Positions 1-6,611 of a stretch of DNA of 12,044 bases are shown here, in pieces (the stretch's first letter is position 1; each line of letters starts with the position of its first letter). The stretch comes from Bacteroidales bacterium (GTDB lineage Bacteria > Bacteroidota > Bacteroidia > Bacteroidales > Bacteroidaceae). The translations under genes were made by a program, and so were the position numbers. The DNA is taken from the NCBI GenBank assembly GCA_004555425.1, contig SFID01000080.1:1-12044 (forward strand), given 5' to 3'. Under the pieces are notes generated by a model, which searched no databases, was not told the DNA's origin, and was given only the letters and a program-made list of their open reading frames with translations.

Positions 1-2
1 CC

Positions 3-45
3 AAAAAAAGAGGAGAAAGCCCCGTGTTTAGGACTCTCTCCTCTT
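3..45 (-). terminator. Hairpin and U-tract right after the outward promoter (left copy)
   Basis: Read on the minus strand, a stem of about 12 bp (AGAGGAGAGAG with CTTTCTCCTCT, one G-U pair) extends inward by UCC/GGG to a loop of about 7-8 nt and ends in seven T. This is a classic intrinsic-terminator shape, but it starts only a few nucleotides after the predicted transcription start. The product would be an RNA of roughly 45 nt, or this is an attenuated leader. Confidence 0.7.
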
Positions 46-53
46 CGCTAGTA

Positions 54-85
54 CAAAGATAATACATTTTCGTGCGAAATACAAA
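54..85 (-). promoter_or_regulatory. Outward Bacteroidetes-type promoter in left repeat
   Basis: On the minus strand TTTG (82-85) is followed after exactly 20 nt by TATCTTTG (54-61), a perfect match to the Bacteroidetes primary-sigma consensus (-33 TTTG, -7 TAnnTTTG). Transcription would start near position 48-50 and run out of the window. An inverted repeat (TTTAACATTT at 90-99, AAATGTTAAA at 114-123) lies directly upstream of the -33 box. Confidence 0.75.
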
Positions 86-190
86 TCGCTTTAACATTTT
101 GCAACAGTCTATGAAATGTTAAAAGACGAGTTTTGCACAACCTTGGGTCGCGGATGTGTTATATTACGAGGCGCGGTCGCTGCGTGACCT

Positions 191-294
191 TAGTTTCAAC
201 GGCTGCTTTGCAGCCTAGTTTCAACGGAAGCCTGTGGCTTCCTAGTTTCAGTCGGGGACTGCGTCCCCTGGTTTCAACGCAGCCTTACGGCTGC
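191..294. repeat. Tandem array of four hairpin units with different stems
   Basis: Four units of 25-27 nt follow one another directly, each a near-constant TAGTTTCAAC followed by a perfect short hairpin. The stems are GGCTGC-ttt-GCAGCC (201-215), GGAAGCC-tgt-GGCTTCC (226-242), GGGGAC-tgc-GTCCCC (254-268) and GCAGCC-ttac-GGCTGC (279-294). The lead sequence is TAGTTTCAGTC in unit 3 and TGGTTTCAAC in unit 4. The fourth stem is the first with its arms swapped. A further TAGTTTCAA occurs at 385-393 before a decayed stem. The stems differ in sequence but all keep pairing. Function is unknown. Confidence 0.85.
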
Positions 295-300
295 TAGCTC

Positions 301-372
301 GATAGCGTTGATTCGCCAGAGGCAGATAGCGTTGATTCGCCAGAGGTAGATAGCCTTGATTCGCCAGAGGTA
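301..372. repeat. Three 24-bp direct tandem repeats
   Basis: Units at 301-324, 325-348 and 349-372 begin GATAGCGTTGATTCGCC and continue AGAGG(C/T)A. They differ at only two positions: C/T near the end of unit 1 and G/C in unit 3. There are no spacers, so this is not a CRISPR array. Each unit contains GCC-AGA-GG(C/T), which may be a shortened hairpin like those in the adjoining array. The period is eight codons, and the minus strand would read LPLANQ(R/G)Y per unit without a stop. Confidence 0.9.
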
Positions 373-376
373 GGTT

Positions 377-589
377 CTATAAATTAGTTTCAAGGGAGGG
401 CAAGGCTTCTATTGCGACTAAATTATCGAACCCACCTTATTCATTCACTTTTCCCGCTACCCTTCCCCCCACGAAAAACAAAGCCTTCGGCACGACAGGT
501 GCGAACACATCGGAAGCAGAGTCGTAGAACTTACCATTGCAAAACACGTTGGGGGGATGTTGCAGATGATTGAAAGGTCTTAGATTTCG
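377..589 (-). pseudogene. Possible remnant of a short coding sequence
   Basis: One minus-strand frame has coding-like residues without a start codon. It opens after a stop at 590-592, runs 50 codons including the segments HPPNVFCNGKFYDS and APVVPKALFFVGG, hits TAA (437-439), continues GGFDNLVAIEALPSLETNL and hits TAG (377-379). The same frame then crosses the 24-bp repeats and hairpin array to TGA at 248-250. No in-frame ATG was found. I do not recognise a family. It could be a decayed gene, a dispersed repeat with chance open frame, or nothing. Confidence 0.25.
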
Positions 590-619
590 TTAAAGAAGCG
601 CGATTTTGAATCTCACTTT

Positions 620-651
620 ATTGGCCACTCGGACGGAAATCCATAAATTTG
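620..651 (+). promoter_or_regulatory. Promoter of rsmI, probably giving a leaderless mRNA
   Basis: ATTG (620-623), a 20-nt spacer and TAAATTTG (644-651) match the Bacteroidetes consensus in seven of eight -7/-33 fixed positions. The -7 box ends only 4 nt before the rsmI ATG at 656, so transcription should start at or within a few bases of the start codon. Confidence 0.6.
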
Positions 652-655
652 CGGC

Positions 656-1390
656 ATGGGAACACTCTATCTCGTACCTACACCCGTGGGCAACCTCGAA
701 GACATCACGCTTCGCGCCCTGCGGATTCTCAAAGAGGTGGACCTGATTCTGGCGGAAGACACGCGGACATCGGGGATGCTCCTCAAACATTTCGACATCA
801 AGAACCGACTGAGTTCTCACCATAAGTTCAACGAGCACCAAACGGCCGAAGCCTTTGCGGCTCGCATTGCTGCGGGCGAAAACGTGGCCCTGATTTCCGA
901 TGCTGGCACGCCCGCCATCTCCGACCCCGGATTCATGCTCGTACGGGCCTGTGCGGCGCGCGGTGTGCGCGTGGAGTGTCTGCCAGGAGCGACCGCCTTC
1001 GTGCCCGCCCTCGTATCGTCGGCCCTACCCTGCGAGCGGTTCACCTTCGAGGGCTTCCTGCCGCAGAAGAAAGGGCGCGCCTCGCGTCTGGCCGAGTTGG
1101 CCACGGAGCCGCGCACGATGATATTCTACGAATCGCCCTATCGCGTGGTCAAGACGCTGGGACAGTTTGCCGAGACCTTTGGCGCTGACCGTCCGATGGC
1201 GGCCGTGCGCGAGATTTCGAAGGTGTTCGAGGAATGTGTCCGCGGCACCATTGCCGAGGTGCAGGCCCACTTTGCCGAACACGAGCCGAAGGGTGAGTTT
1301 GTACTCCTCGTGGGCGGTGCACCCGAAGTCAAGAAGAAAAAGAAGGAGCGCGGTCCCAGACCCGATGCGCCTGCCGAAGAGGACCAATAG
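656..1390 (+). CDS. rsmI: 16S rRNA (cytidine(1402)-2'-O)-methyltransferase RsmI
   Basis: RsmI uses S-adenosylmethionine to methylate the ribose of C1402 in helix 44 of 16S rRNA, in the ribosomal decoding centre, beside the base methylation made by RsmH. The 244-residue product shows the tetrapyrrole-methylase-fold motifs in order: GTLYLVPTPVGNLEDITLRAL at the very N-terminus, AEDTRTS, SDAGTPAISDPG, PGATAFVPAL, FEGFLPQKKGR, FYESPYR, REISKVFEE and KGEFVLLVGG. The ATG is chosen because the first residues are already the family's conserved start. The end is a charged lysine-rich tail (VKKKKKERGPRPDAPAEEDQ), shorter than the C-terminal region of the E. coli enzyme. It has its own promoter, ends 80 nt before the protease gene, and is cytoplasmic. 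Confidence 0.96.
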   Translation: MGTLYLVPTPVGNLEDITLRALRILKEVDLILAEDTRTSGMLLKHFDIKNRLSSHHKFNEHQTAEAFAARIAAGENVALISDAGTPAISDPGFMLVRACAARGVRVECLPGATAFVPALVSSALPCERFTFEGFLPQKKGRASRLAELATEPRTMIFYESPYRVVKTLGQFAETFGADRPMAAVREISKVFEECVRGTIAEVQAHFAEHEPKGEFVLLVGGAPEVKKKKKERGPRPDAPAEEDQ

Positions 1391-1470
1391 GCCTATTTCA
1401 AAACATTTACCCTGGAAATTTGCAGTGTCAAACCAGACACTCACCCCCTTGCGAACCGAAAAAATTCATC

Positions 1471-3864
1471 ATGAAACGTTATTTCCTAACCCTGCTGGGT
1501 CTCTGCTTTGCTACCGCCCTACTGGCGATTCCTGCCAAGCGCATCAAGCGCACCATTACCCTTACGGACGGTAGCCAAGTTACTGCCACCTTTGGCGGTG
1601 ACGAATATCTGCATTATTATACCGATGCTTCGGGCAACCGCTACGTAGCACAGGCCGACGGTCGCTATGCCCCGCTCAGCCAAGAGCGCCTCGCCTTGGG
1701 CCAACAGCGCCGCGCTGCTGCCAACAGGGCCCGCATAATGCGCGGGCAGAAAAGCCGTGCCACCTTGGGCGCTACCTCCAATCCCGTCAGCGGTCAGAAA
1801 AAGGGCCTCGTCATCCTTGTGAACTTTGCCGACAAGGCGCTGCAATACACGCAGGCCGATTTCAACGACTATTTCAACAAGGTGGGCTACAACAAGCACG
1901 GTATGGAATTTAGCGTCCACGACTATTTTTACAGATGTAGTTATGGACAATTTGACCTCACCTTCGATGTGGTGGGTCCCGTGACTGTCAGCAAGAATAT
2001 GTCGTACTACGGCAGCAACGACGCCGACGGCAACGACCAGCACCCTGCCGAGATGGTGAGCGAGGCTATCCATCTGGCCGACAAGGCAGGTGTAGATTTC
2101 ACAAAGTACGACTGGGACGGCGATGGCGAGGTGGACCAGGTCTATGTCATCTATGCAGGCTACGGTGAAGCAAGCGGGGCAGACGCCAACACCATTTGGC
2201 CCCACGAATGGGTGCTCTCGGCCGCTGTGCAGATAGGCGATGGCGATGGCGTCATCACGGTGGACGGCGTTCGCGTTGATACCTACGCCACTTCCAACGA
2301 ATTTCGCGGCATCAGCGGCGGCATCATCGACGGCATCGGCACAGCCTGCCACGAGTTTAGCCACTGCATGGCCATCCCCGACTTCTACGATACGAGCGGC
2401 AACGGCTATTTCGGCATGGACTGCTGGGACCTGATGGACTACGGCTGCTTCAACGGCCCAACGGAGAACGGCGAAGTGCCCTGGGAGTACACCAGTTACG
2501 AGCGCATGTACTGCGGATGGCTCACTCCGACCGAACTGAAAGACCCTACCTCCATCCAAAATATGAAACCGCTGGCCAGCGAGCCCGAAGCCTACATTAT
2601 ATATAATGAGGGCAACCGCAACGAATACTATCTCTTGGAGAATCGTCAGCAGATAGCAGGCGATGCCTACGGCTACGGACATGGCATGCTCGTGCTCCAC
2701 GTGGATTTCAGCGCGGATTCTTGGATGGAAAACAGCGTGAACTATTATAGTTCGCACCAGCGCATGACGATTGTCCCCGCCGATGGTTCACTCAAAAGCA
2801 TTGGCTATGGTAAAACCTACATCGCAGGCGACCCCTACCCTGGCACACGCGGCAACACCGAACTGAGCAATATGTCCACGCCCAAGGCTGGCCTGTTCAA
2901 CAAGAATACGGACGGCTCGTACCTCCTCAACCATTCGCTCTCAGAGATTAAGGAGAATGCCGACGGCACCATCGCCTTCCTCTTCGACGGCGGCGCACAA
3001 CTCGACACGCCCGCCCCATCCACGGACGAGACTAGTGCGAATGCTTTCTCCATCAGTTGGAGCGCGGTGGAGGGTGCCACAAGTTACGAAGTGCGCCTGA
3101 CGACCAACGACAACCAAGGCGTAGATCCCGAAGACGCCATACTCCTGCAAGAGAAATTCCAGCAATTCAGCGGCAAGAGCACCACGGACATCGCCTCCCA
3201 ACTGGACACGTACACCACAATGCCAGGCTGGACGGGCGAGAAAGTGTATGAATCGGATGGTCTGGGCGCAAAGATTGGTTCAAGCAAGGTGGCAGGCCAC
3301 CTCACCACGCCTACACTCAACTGCACCTCGGGCCGCATCACATTCGCAGTGGAACTAGCAGCCTACAATGCGGACGAACCGACCGTCATCGTACAGGTTA
3401 ACAACAAGGATGCTGCCTTCTTCTTCCCCACCGCAACCGCTAAGACATATATATATGGGGCCAACGTGGACGGCGACTTCACCTTCACTCTCCTCGCGGA
3501 GAATGCCAAGGAGCGTTTCTACATTTCGCGCCTGACCATCTACGATGGTGATTTCTCGCCCGAGGACCTCACAGCCGCCACGCTGCACAAGCGGAAGACA
3601 CAACAGGTATTTACAACCACCGAAACGTCCTACAATTTCACCGACCTCAATCCCGATTACTCCTATTCCTACGCCGTGCGCGCCCTGTCGGAGAACGGCG
3701 TGAGCCCCTGGAGCGAAACCATTCCCGTCAGCCTCAACACGGGCATTTGTCGCCCCGCCGTGGTCATCGAAAAGAATGCACCCTGCTACGACCTCTCGGG
3801 CCGCCGCATCCTTGGCACGCCCAAGGGTGTATATATCCAAAACGGCAAGGTCCTGATACGATAA
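1471..3864 (+). CDS. Secreted M6-family zinc metalloprotease with split FN3 region
   Basis: Predicted exported endopeptidase of 797 residues. The signal peptide is MKRYFLTLLGLCFATALLA, which decides the ATG at 1471 over an in-frame TTG at 1420. The catalytic part shows KKGLVILVNFAD (start of the M6 domain), an acidic calcium-type loop YDWDGDGEVD (213-222) and the zinc site HEFSHCMAIPDFYD with HExxH at 294-298. The glycine usual after the second His in M6 enzymes (HxxGxPD) is Ala301. From about residue 511 an FN3-like beginning (SISWSAVEGATSYEVRL) is interrupted by about 160 residues resembling a jelly-roll module and resumes at about 721 (YNFTDLNPDYSYSYAVRA). The tail (772-797, YDLSGRR...KGVYI) is the short end often seen on Prevotella and Bacteroides secreted proteins. 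Only 21 nt separate it from the next gene, suggesting cotranscription. The natural substrate is unknown. Confidence 0.9.
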   Translation: MKRYFLTLLGLCFATALLAIPAKRIKRTITLTDGSQVTATFGGDEYLHYYTDASGNRYVAQADGRYAPLSQERLALGQQRRAAANRARIMRGQKSRATLGATSNPVSGQKKGLVILVNFADKALQYTQADFNDYFNKVGYNKHGMEFSVHDYFYRCSYGQFDLTFDVVGPVTVSKNMSYYGSNDADGNDQHPAEMVSEAIHLADKAGVDFTKYDWDGDGEVDQVYVIYAGYGEASGADANTIWPHEWVLSAAVQIGDGDGVITVDGVRVDTYATSNEFRGISGGIIDGIGTACHEFSHCMAIPDFYDTSGNGYFGMDCWDLMDYGCFNGPTENGEVPWEYTSYERMYCGWLTPTELKDPTSIQNMKPLASEPEAYIIYNEGNRNEYYLLENRQQIAGDAYGYGHGMLVLHVDFSADSWMENSVNYYSSHQRMTIVPADGSLKSIGYGKTYIAGDPYPGTRGNTELSNMSTPKAGLFNKNTDGSYLLNHSLSEIKENADGTIAFLFDGGAQLDTPAPSTDETSANAFSISWSAVEGATSYEVRLTTNDNQGVDPEDAILLQEKFQQFSGKSTTDIASQLDTYTTMPGWTGEKVYESDGLGAKIGSSKVAGHLTTPTLNCTSGRITFAVELAAYNADEPTVIVQVNNKDAAFFFPTATAKTYIYGANVDGDFTFTLLAENAKERFYISRLTIYDGDFSPEDLTAATLHKRKTQQVFTTTETSYNFTDLNPDYSYSYAVRALSENGVSPWSETIPVSLNTGICRPAVVIEKNAPCYDLSGRRILGTPKGVYIQNGKVLIR

Positions 3865-3885
3865 TCAATATTCAAATTTCGTCAC

Positions 3886-4785
3886 ATGAAACACATCCTC
3901 TTATTTGCCATAGCCCTCGTGGGCCTGAGCACCATCATCTCCTGCGACAGCAAACGCGAGAAGGAGGAAGCCGCACGAATGCTAGCCTTCTCCCGCGAAG
4001 ATTCCCTGCAACAGGTCATCAACCAAATGCAAAACGAAAGCAGCGACCTACACGCCATGCGCCTTCAAGTGCAAGACATCATGCAGCAAATCAATGCCGC
4101 TGAAGGACGCATTACGAATCTGCAATCGGAAGGCGGCGACAACACGCAGGCCATCGTTGAAAACATGGCCTTCATCCAACAGAAAATGCGCGAATACCGC
4201 GAATCCATCGAGGAAATGCAGCAACTCCTGCGCAATGCCAAGCAACTGTCGGAGAAGGAAAAAGAAGCGCTGCGCACAGACATCGCTGGCTATCAGCAGC
4301 AACTGGCGCGCAAGGACAGCGCCATCGCACAACTCCGCCAACAGGTGGCCCAACACGAACAAACCATCGCACAACAAGGGCAAACCATCGCACAGCAGGA
4401 CCAAACCATTGCCCAACAAAACAACCGCGTGAACGAACTCACCAACGAAAATGCCAACAAGGAGCGCGCCATCGTTGAACAGGACAAACAGTTGCACACG
4501 GCTTGGTACGTGTTCGGCACAAAAAAGGAACTCCAAGAGCAGCACATTCTCGTGGACGGCCAGGTGATGCGCTCGGCCAGTGCCAACAAGGGCTATTTCA
4601 CCGAAATTGACATTCGCGTGAAGAAGACCATTCCCCTCTACTCAAAGAAGGTCTCCCTCCTAAGCAACCATCCCACCAACTCTTACAGTCTGGACAAGGA
4701 CGCCAACGGCTTCTATACACTGCGCATCACCAACACAAATGCCTTTTGGAGCAGTTCGCGCTATCTGGTTGTGCAGGTGAAATAA
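3886..4785 (+). CDS. Coiled-coil lipoprotein, Cbp1-like (putative collagen-binding adhesin family)
   Basis: A 299-residue protein with a lipoprotein signal ending STIISC (Cys20), so it should be anchored to the outer membrane. Residues about 25-205 are Gln/Glu-rich with few prolines and glycines, as in a long coiled coil. They include three exact-length heptads xQTIAQQ at 158-178. A compact C-terminal part follows, beginning TAWYVFGTKKELQEQ and ending FWSSSRYLVVQVK. From memory, this pairing of coiled coil and TAWYVFGTKKEL module matches the Bacteroidetes proteins named after Bacteroides fragilis Cbp1, described as a collagen-binding glycoprotein. I cannot confirm it by search, and collagen binding here is inference. 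It lies 21 nt after the protease gene and is probably cotranscribed with it. Length and all segments look intact. Confidence 0.72.
   Translation: MKHILLFAIALVGLSTIISCDSKREKEEAARMLAFSREDSLQQVINQMQNESSDLHAMRLQVQDIMQQINAAEGRITNLQSEGGDNTQAIVENMAFIQQKMREYRESIEEMQQLLRNAKQLSEKEKEALRTDIAGYQQQLARKDSAIAQLRQQVAQHEQTIAQQGQTIAQQDQTIAQQNNRVNELTNENANKERAIVEQDKQLHTAWYVFGTKKELQEQHILVDGQVMRSASANKGYFTEIDIRVKKTIPLYSKKVSLLSNHPTNSYSLDKDANGFYTLRITNTNAFWSSSRYLVVQVK
4357..4419 (+). repeat. 21-bp tandem repeat encoding three coiled-coil heptads
   Basis: Three 21-bp units at 4357-4377, 4378-4398 and 4399-4419 encode EQTIAQQ, GQTIAQQ and DQTIAQQ. They differ at the first codon and at a few third positions. Gain or loss of a unit keeps both the reading frame and the heptad register. 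Confidence 0.9.
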
Positions 4786-4858
4786 TATCCGGCCAGCGGC
4801 TGCGACTTGCTTGCAACATGTTTGCGCCAGGCATTTGGCGTTCGTACTTATTATAGGA

Positions 4859-4929
4859 AAATTAGGAGGTGCAACGAAACCGTTGCACCAAACAATAAGG
4901 CTGCGGCGTTTCGCCGCAGTTCCTATTTT
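4859..4929 (+). terminator. Paired perfect hairpins between lipoprotein and MATE genes
   Basis: GGTGCAACG-aaac-CGTTGCACC (4868-4889) and CTGCGGCG-ttt-CGCCGCAG (4901-4919) are perfect 9-bp and 8-bp hairpins. The flanks AAAATTAGGA (4858-4867) and TTCCTATTTT (4920-4929) are nearly complementary, so the whole could fold as a three-way junction. The second hairpin is followed by TTCCTATTTT, a weak U-tract, so termination is plausible but unproven. A weaker CGCCA/TGGCG hairpin lies at about 4825-4840. Confidence 0.5.
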
Positions 4930-4995
4930 GATTGAACACTACTAAAAACTCAACAGCACCAAAAACGCTTCTCATCCCCCCTAACCATCTCCATC

Positions 4996-6306
4996 GTGTC
5001 CCACTATTCCGCAACCCTCCGCTTAGGACTACCCATCGCCATTGGCCAGTTGGGCGTCATCATCTTGGGTTTTGCCGACACCCTTATGGTTGGCCGTTAT
5101 AGCACTGACGCCTTGGCAGCCTCTGCCTTTGTCAACAATCTCTTCACCCTCTTCACCTTTCTCCTGATGGGCTATTCCTACGGACTGACGCCCATCGTCA
5201 GCGCACTGTTCGGCCAGGGCAAACAGGCCGAAGCGGGTGAGCAGTTGAAGCCTGCCCTCCTGTCGGGCACGGTCTTCTGCTTGCTACTGATGGCGGTCTG
5301 GGGCATTGCGTTCTTCAACTTGGAGCACTTCGGCCAACCCGACGAACTCCTTCCCCTCATCCGTCCCTACTTCCTCGTCATCCTCGTGTCGATGATATTC
5401 GTCATGCTCTACAACGAACTGCGCCAGTTCACCGACGGTCTGACGCATACAACGCTGGGCATGTACACGCTCATAATAGGTAACGCCTTCAACATTCTGG
5501 GCAACTGGCTCCTCATCTACGGCCCTGGCCCCTTCCCCGAAATGGGGCTGCTAGGCGCAGGCATTGCCACCCTGCTTGCCCGCGTACTGATGGTTGTGCT
5601 GATGGTGGCTGCCCTTTGGTGGAAGAAGGGTTATGCACCTTATCGCGAGGGTTTTGCCCGCTATCGCGCATCGCTAGATGGAATGCAGGCCATTGTGCGA
5701 GCGTCGCTGCCCATCGCCATACAGATGGGATTGGAGTGCGCGGCCTTTACGATGAGCGCGGTGATGGCGGGTTGGGTCGGCAAGGTGGAACTGGCAGCCT
5801 ATCAGGTGATGGTGACGATCGGTACGCTGGGCTTCCTGCTCTATTATAGTTTCGGCGCGGGCACAAGCATTCGCGTGGCCACCTTCTACGGGCAACACGA
5901 CCGCACGAACGTATTCCATGCCGCTGCCGCAGGGCGCAATCTCTTGCTCCTCATGGCCGCCTGCTCGTCCCTCCTCATCTATCTACTGGCCGAGCCGCTC
6001 ATCCGCGTCTTCACGACAGATACAGCGGTCATCGCCATTTCCCTCTCGCTCATTCCCTTCCTCGTCCTCTACCAGTTTGCCGACGCCATGCAGATTTGCT
6101 ACGCCAACATCCTGCGCGGCACGGGCCACGTACTCGCCATGGTGCGCATCGCCATCATCAGTTACCTAATCGTCAATATCCCCGCAGCCTTCATCCTTGG
6201 CTTCTCCCTAGGTTGGGGCGTAAAAGGAATCTTCCTAGCCTTCTTCATCGGCCTATTCACCGCCGCCACCCTGTTCTTCAAGGAATACCGCAAGGCCATG
6301 CGGTGA
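4996..6306 (+). CDS. MATE family multidrug/cation antiporter
   Basis: Inner-membrane efflux protein of 436 residues, the usual length for multidrug and toxic compound extrusion transporters, which export cationic drugs or metabolites using a sodium or proton gradient. About twelve hydrophobic segments form two MatE halves (roughly 10-165 and 235-395). The first helix carries the family-like LGLPIAIGQLGVIILGFADTLMVGR, followed by ALAASAF and GLTPIVSALFGQGK; the second half repeats the pattern with SLPIAIQMGLE and FGAGTSIRVATFYGQ. The start is GTG at 4996, chosen because it precedes the conserved first helix by a few residues and no in-frame ATG lies nearby. It belongs to the NorM/DinF-like group in general terms; the substrate cannot be told. 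A hairpin region separates it from the lipoprotein gene, so it is probably its own transcript, ending at the 6330-6408 terminator. Confidence 0.93.
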   Translation: MSHYSATLRLGLPIAIGQLGVIILGFADTLMVGRYSTDALAASAFVNNLFTLFTFLLMGYSYGLTPIVSALFGQGKQAEAGEQLKPALLSGTVFCLLLMAVWGIAFFNLEHFGQPDELLPLIRPYFLVILVSMIFVMLYNELRQFTDGLTHTTLGMYTLIIGNAFNILGNWLLIYGPGPFPEMGLLGAGIATLLARVLMVVLMVAALWWKKGYAPYREGFARYRASLDGMQAIVRASLPIAIQMGLECAAFTMSAVMAGWVGKVELAAYQVMVTIGTLGFLLYYSFGAGTSIRVATFYGQHDRTNVFHAAAAGRNLLLLMAACSSLLIYLLAEPLIRVFTTDTAVIAISLSLIPFLVLYQFADAMQICYANILRGTGHVLAMVRIAIISYLIVNIPAAFILGFSLGWGVKGIFLAFFIGLFTAATLFFKEYRKAMR

Positions 6307-6329
6307 GGCGAATGAATAAGAGTAACGTG

Positions 6330-6408
6330 AAAAAACAACTACTCACTCCTCACTATAATGTACCGCACGTTTCAACGTGTGGTACATTATAGTGAGGAGT
6401 TGTTTTTT
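6330..6408. terminator. Very long bidirectional intrinsic terminator between converging genes
   Basis: A 25-bp stem (6345-6369 with 6376-6400) is perfect except for one G-T, a wobble pair in plus-strand RNA, and has a 6-nt loop TTTCAA. It is preceded by six A (6330-6335) and followed by six T (6403-6408), so it can terminate the plus-strand MATE gene and, read from the other side, the minus-strand phosphatase operon. The stem is much longer than that of a typical intrinsic terminator. Confidence 0.88.
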
Positions 6409-6611
6409 ATGAGTTCGAGCACCTTACTCACACCTTGCAAGGTTCTATACTTTCACGCTACTCCCCTGTTCACAGAACTCCTCACAGAACTACAAAAAAA
6501 CATCTCTTGGTAAGGGATTTACTTGAGAAAAATAGGAGGCGCAGCGATTTGCAGCAGCGAGGGTTGGGCGTGTATTATATAACACCCTTGCTCTAGGCTC
6601 AAACGCCCTGT
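6409..6611. other. Non-coding 3' region of the minus-strand operon
   Basis: No gene is seen here. It contains a 10-bp palindrome CCTTGCAAGG (6433-6442), CACAGAACT as a direct repeat (6471-6479 and 6483-6491), and TAGGAGGCGCAGCGA (6533-6547), which nearly repeats 4863-4877. It also holds an imperfect stem, AGCGAGGG with CCCTTGCT, at about 6556-6594. It would be the 3' untranslated part of the phosphatase message if transcription runs to the terminator. Confidence 0.5.

Larger units (their letters stand above)
1..173. repeat. Left terminal inverted repeat (173 nt)
   Basis: This segment is the reverse complement of positions 11872-12044 with no gaps (position x pairs with 12045-x). The outer 99 nt are identical. 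The inner 74 nt differ at 100, 107 and 110 and in a dissimilar 13-nt block at 140-152, then match again from 153 to 173. I counted about 12 mismatches in 173. The repeat holds an outward (minus-strand) promoter and a hairpin with a U-tract. Gradual inward decay fits two old copies of a dispersed repeat better than the sharp boundary of an insertion sequence. Confidence 0.95.

Noticed and set aside
301..372. CRISPR array
   Set aside because: The 24-bp units are directly adjacent with no spacers, and no cas gene is present.
1424..1441. AGTGTC-aaacca-GACACT hairpin before the protease gene as a terminator for rsmI
   Set aside because: Only 6 bp and followed by CACCCCC rather than a T-tract. Also, the nearby GAAATTTG lacks a -33 box, so no confident promoter was called.
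1420..1470. TTG start 51 nt upstream for the M6 protease
   Set aside because: The extra 17 residues (MQCQTRHSPPCEPKKFI) would precede a complete signal peptide that begins at the ATG at 1471.
1519..2757. Minus-strand open frame of 412 codons opposite the M6 protease
   Set aside because: No recognisable motif; it is the complement of a frame with signal peptide, HExxH site and known tail.
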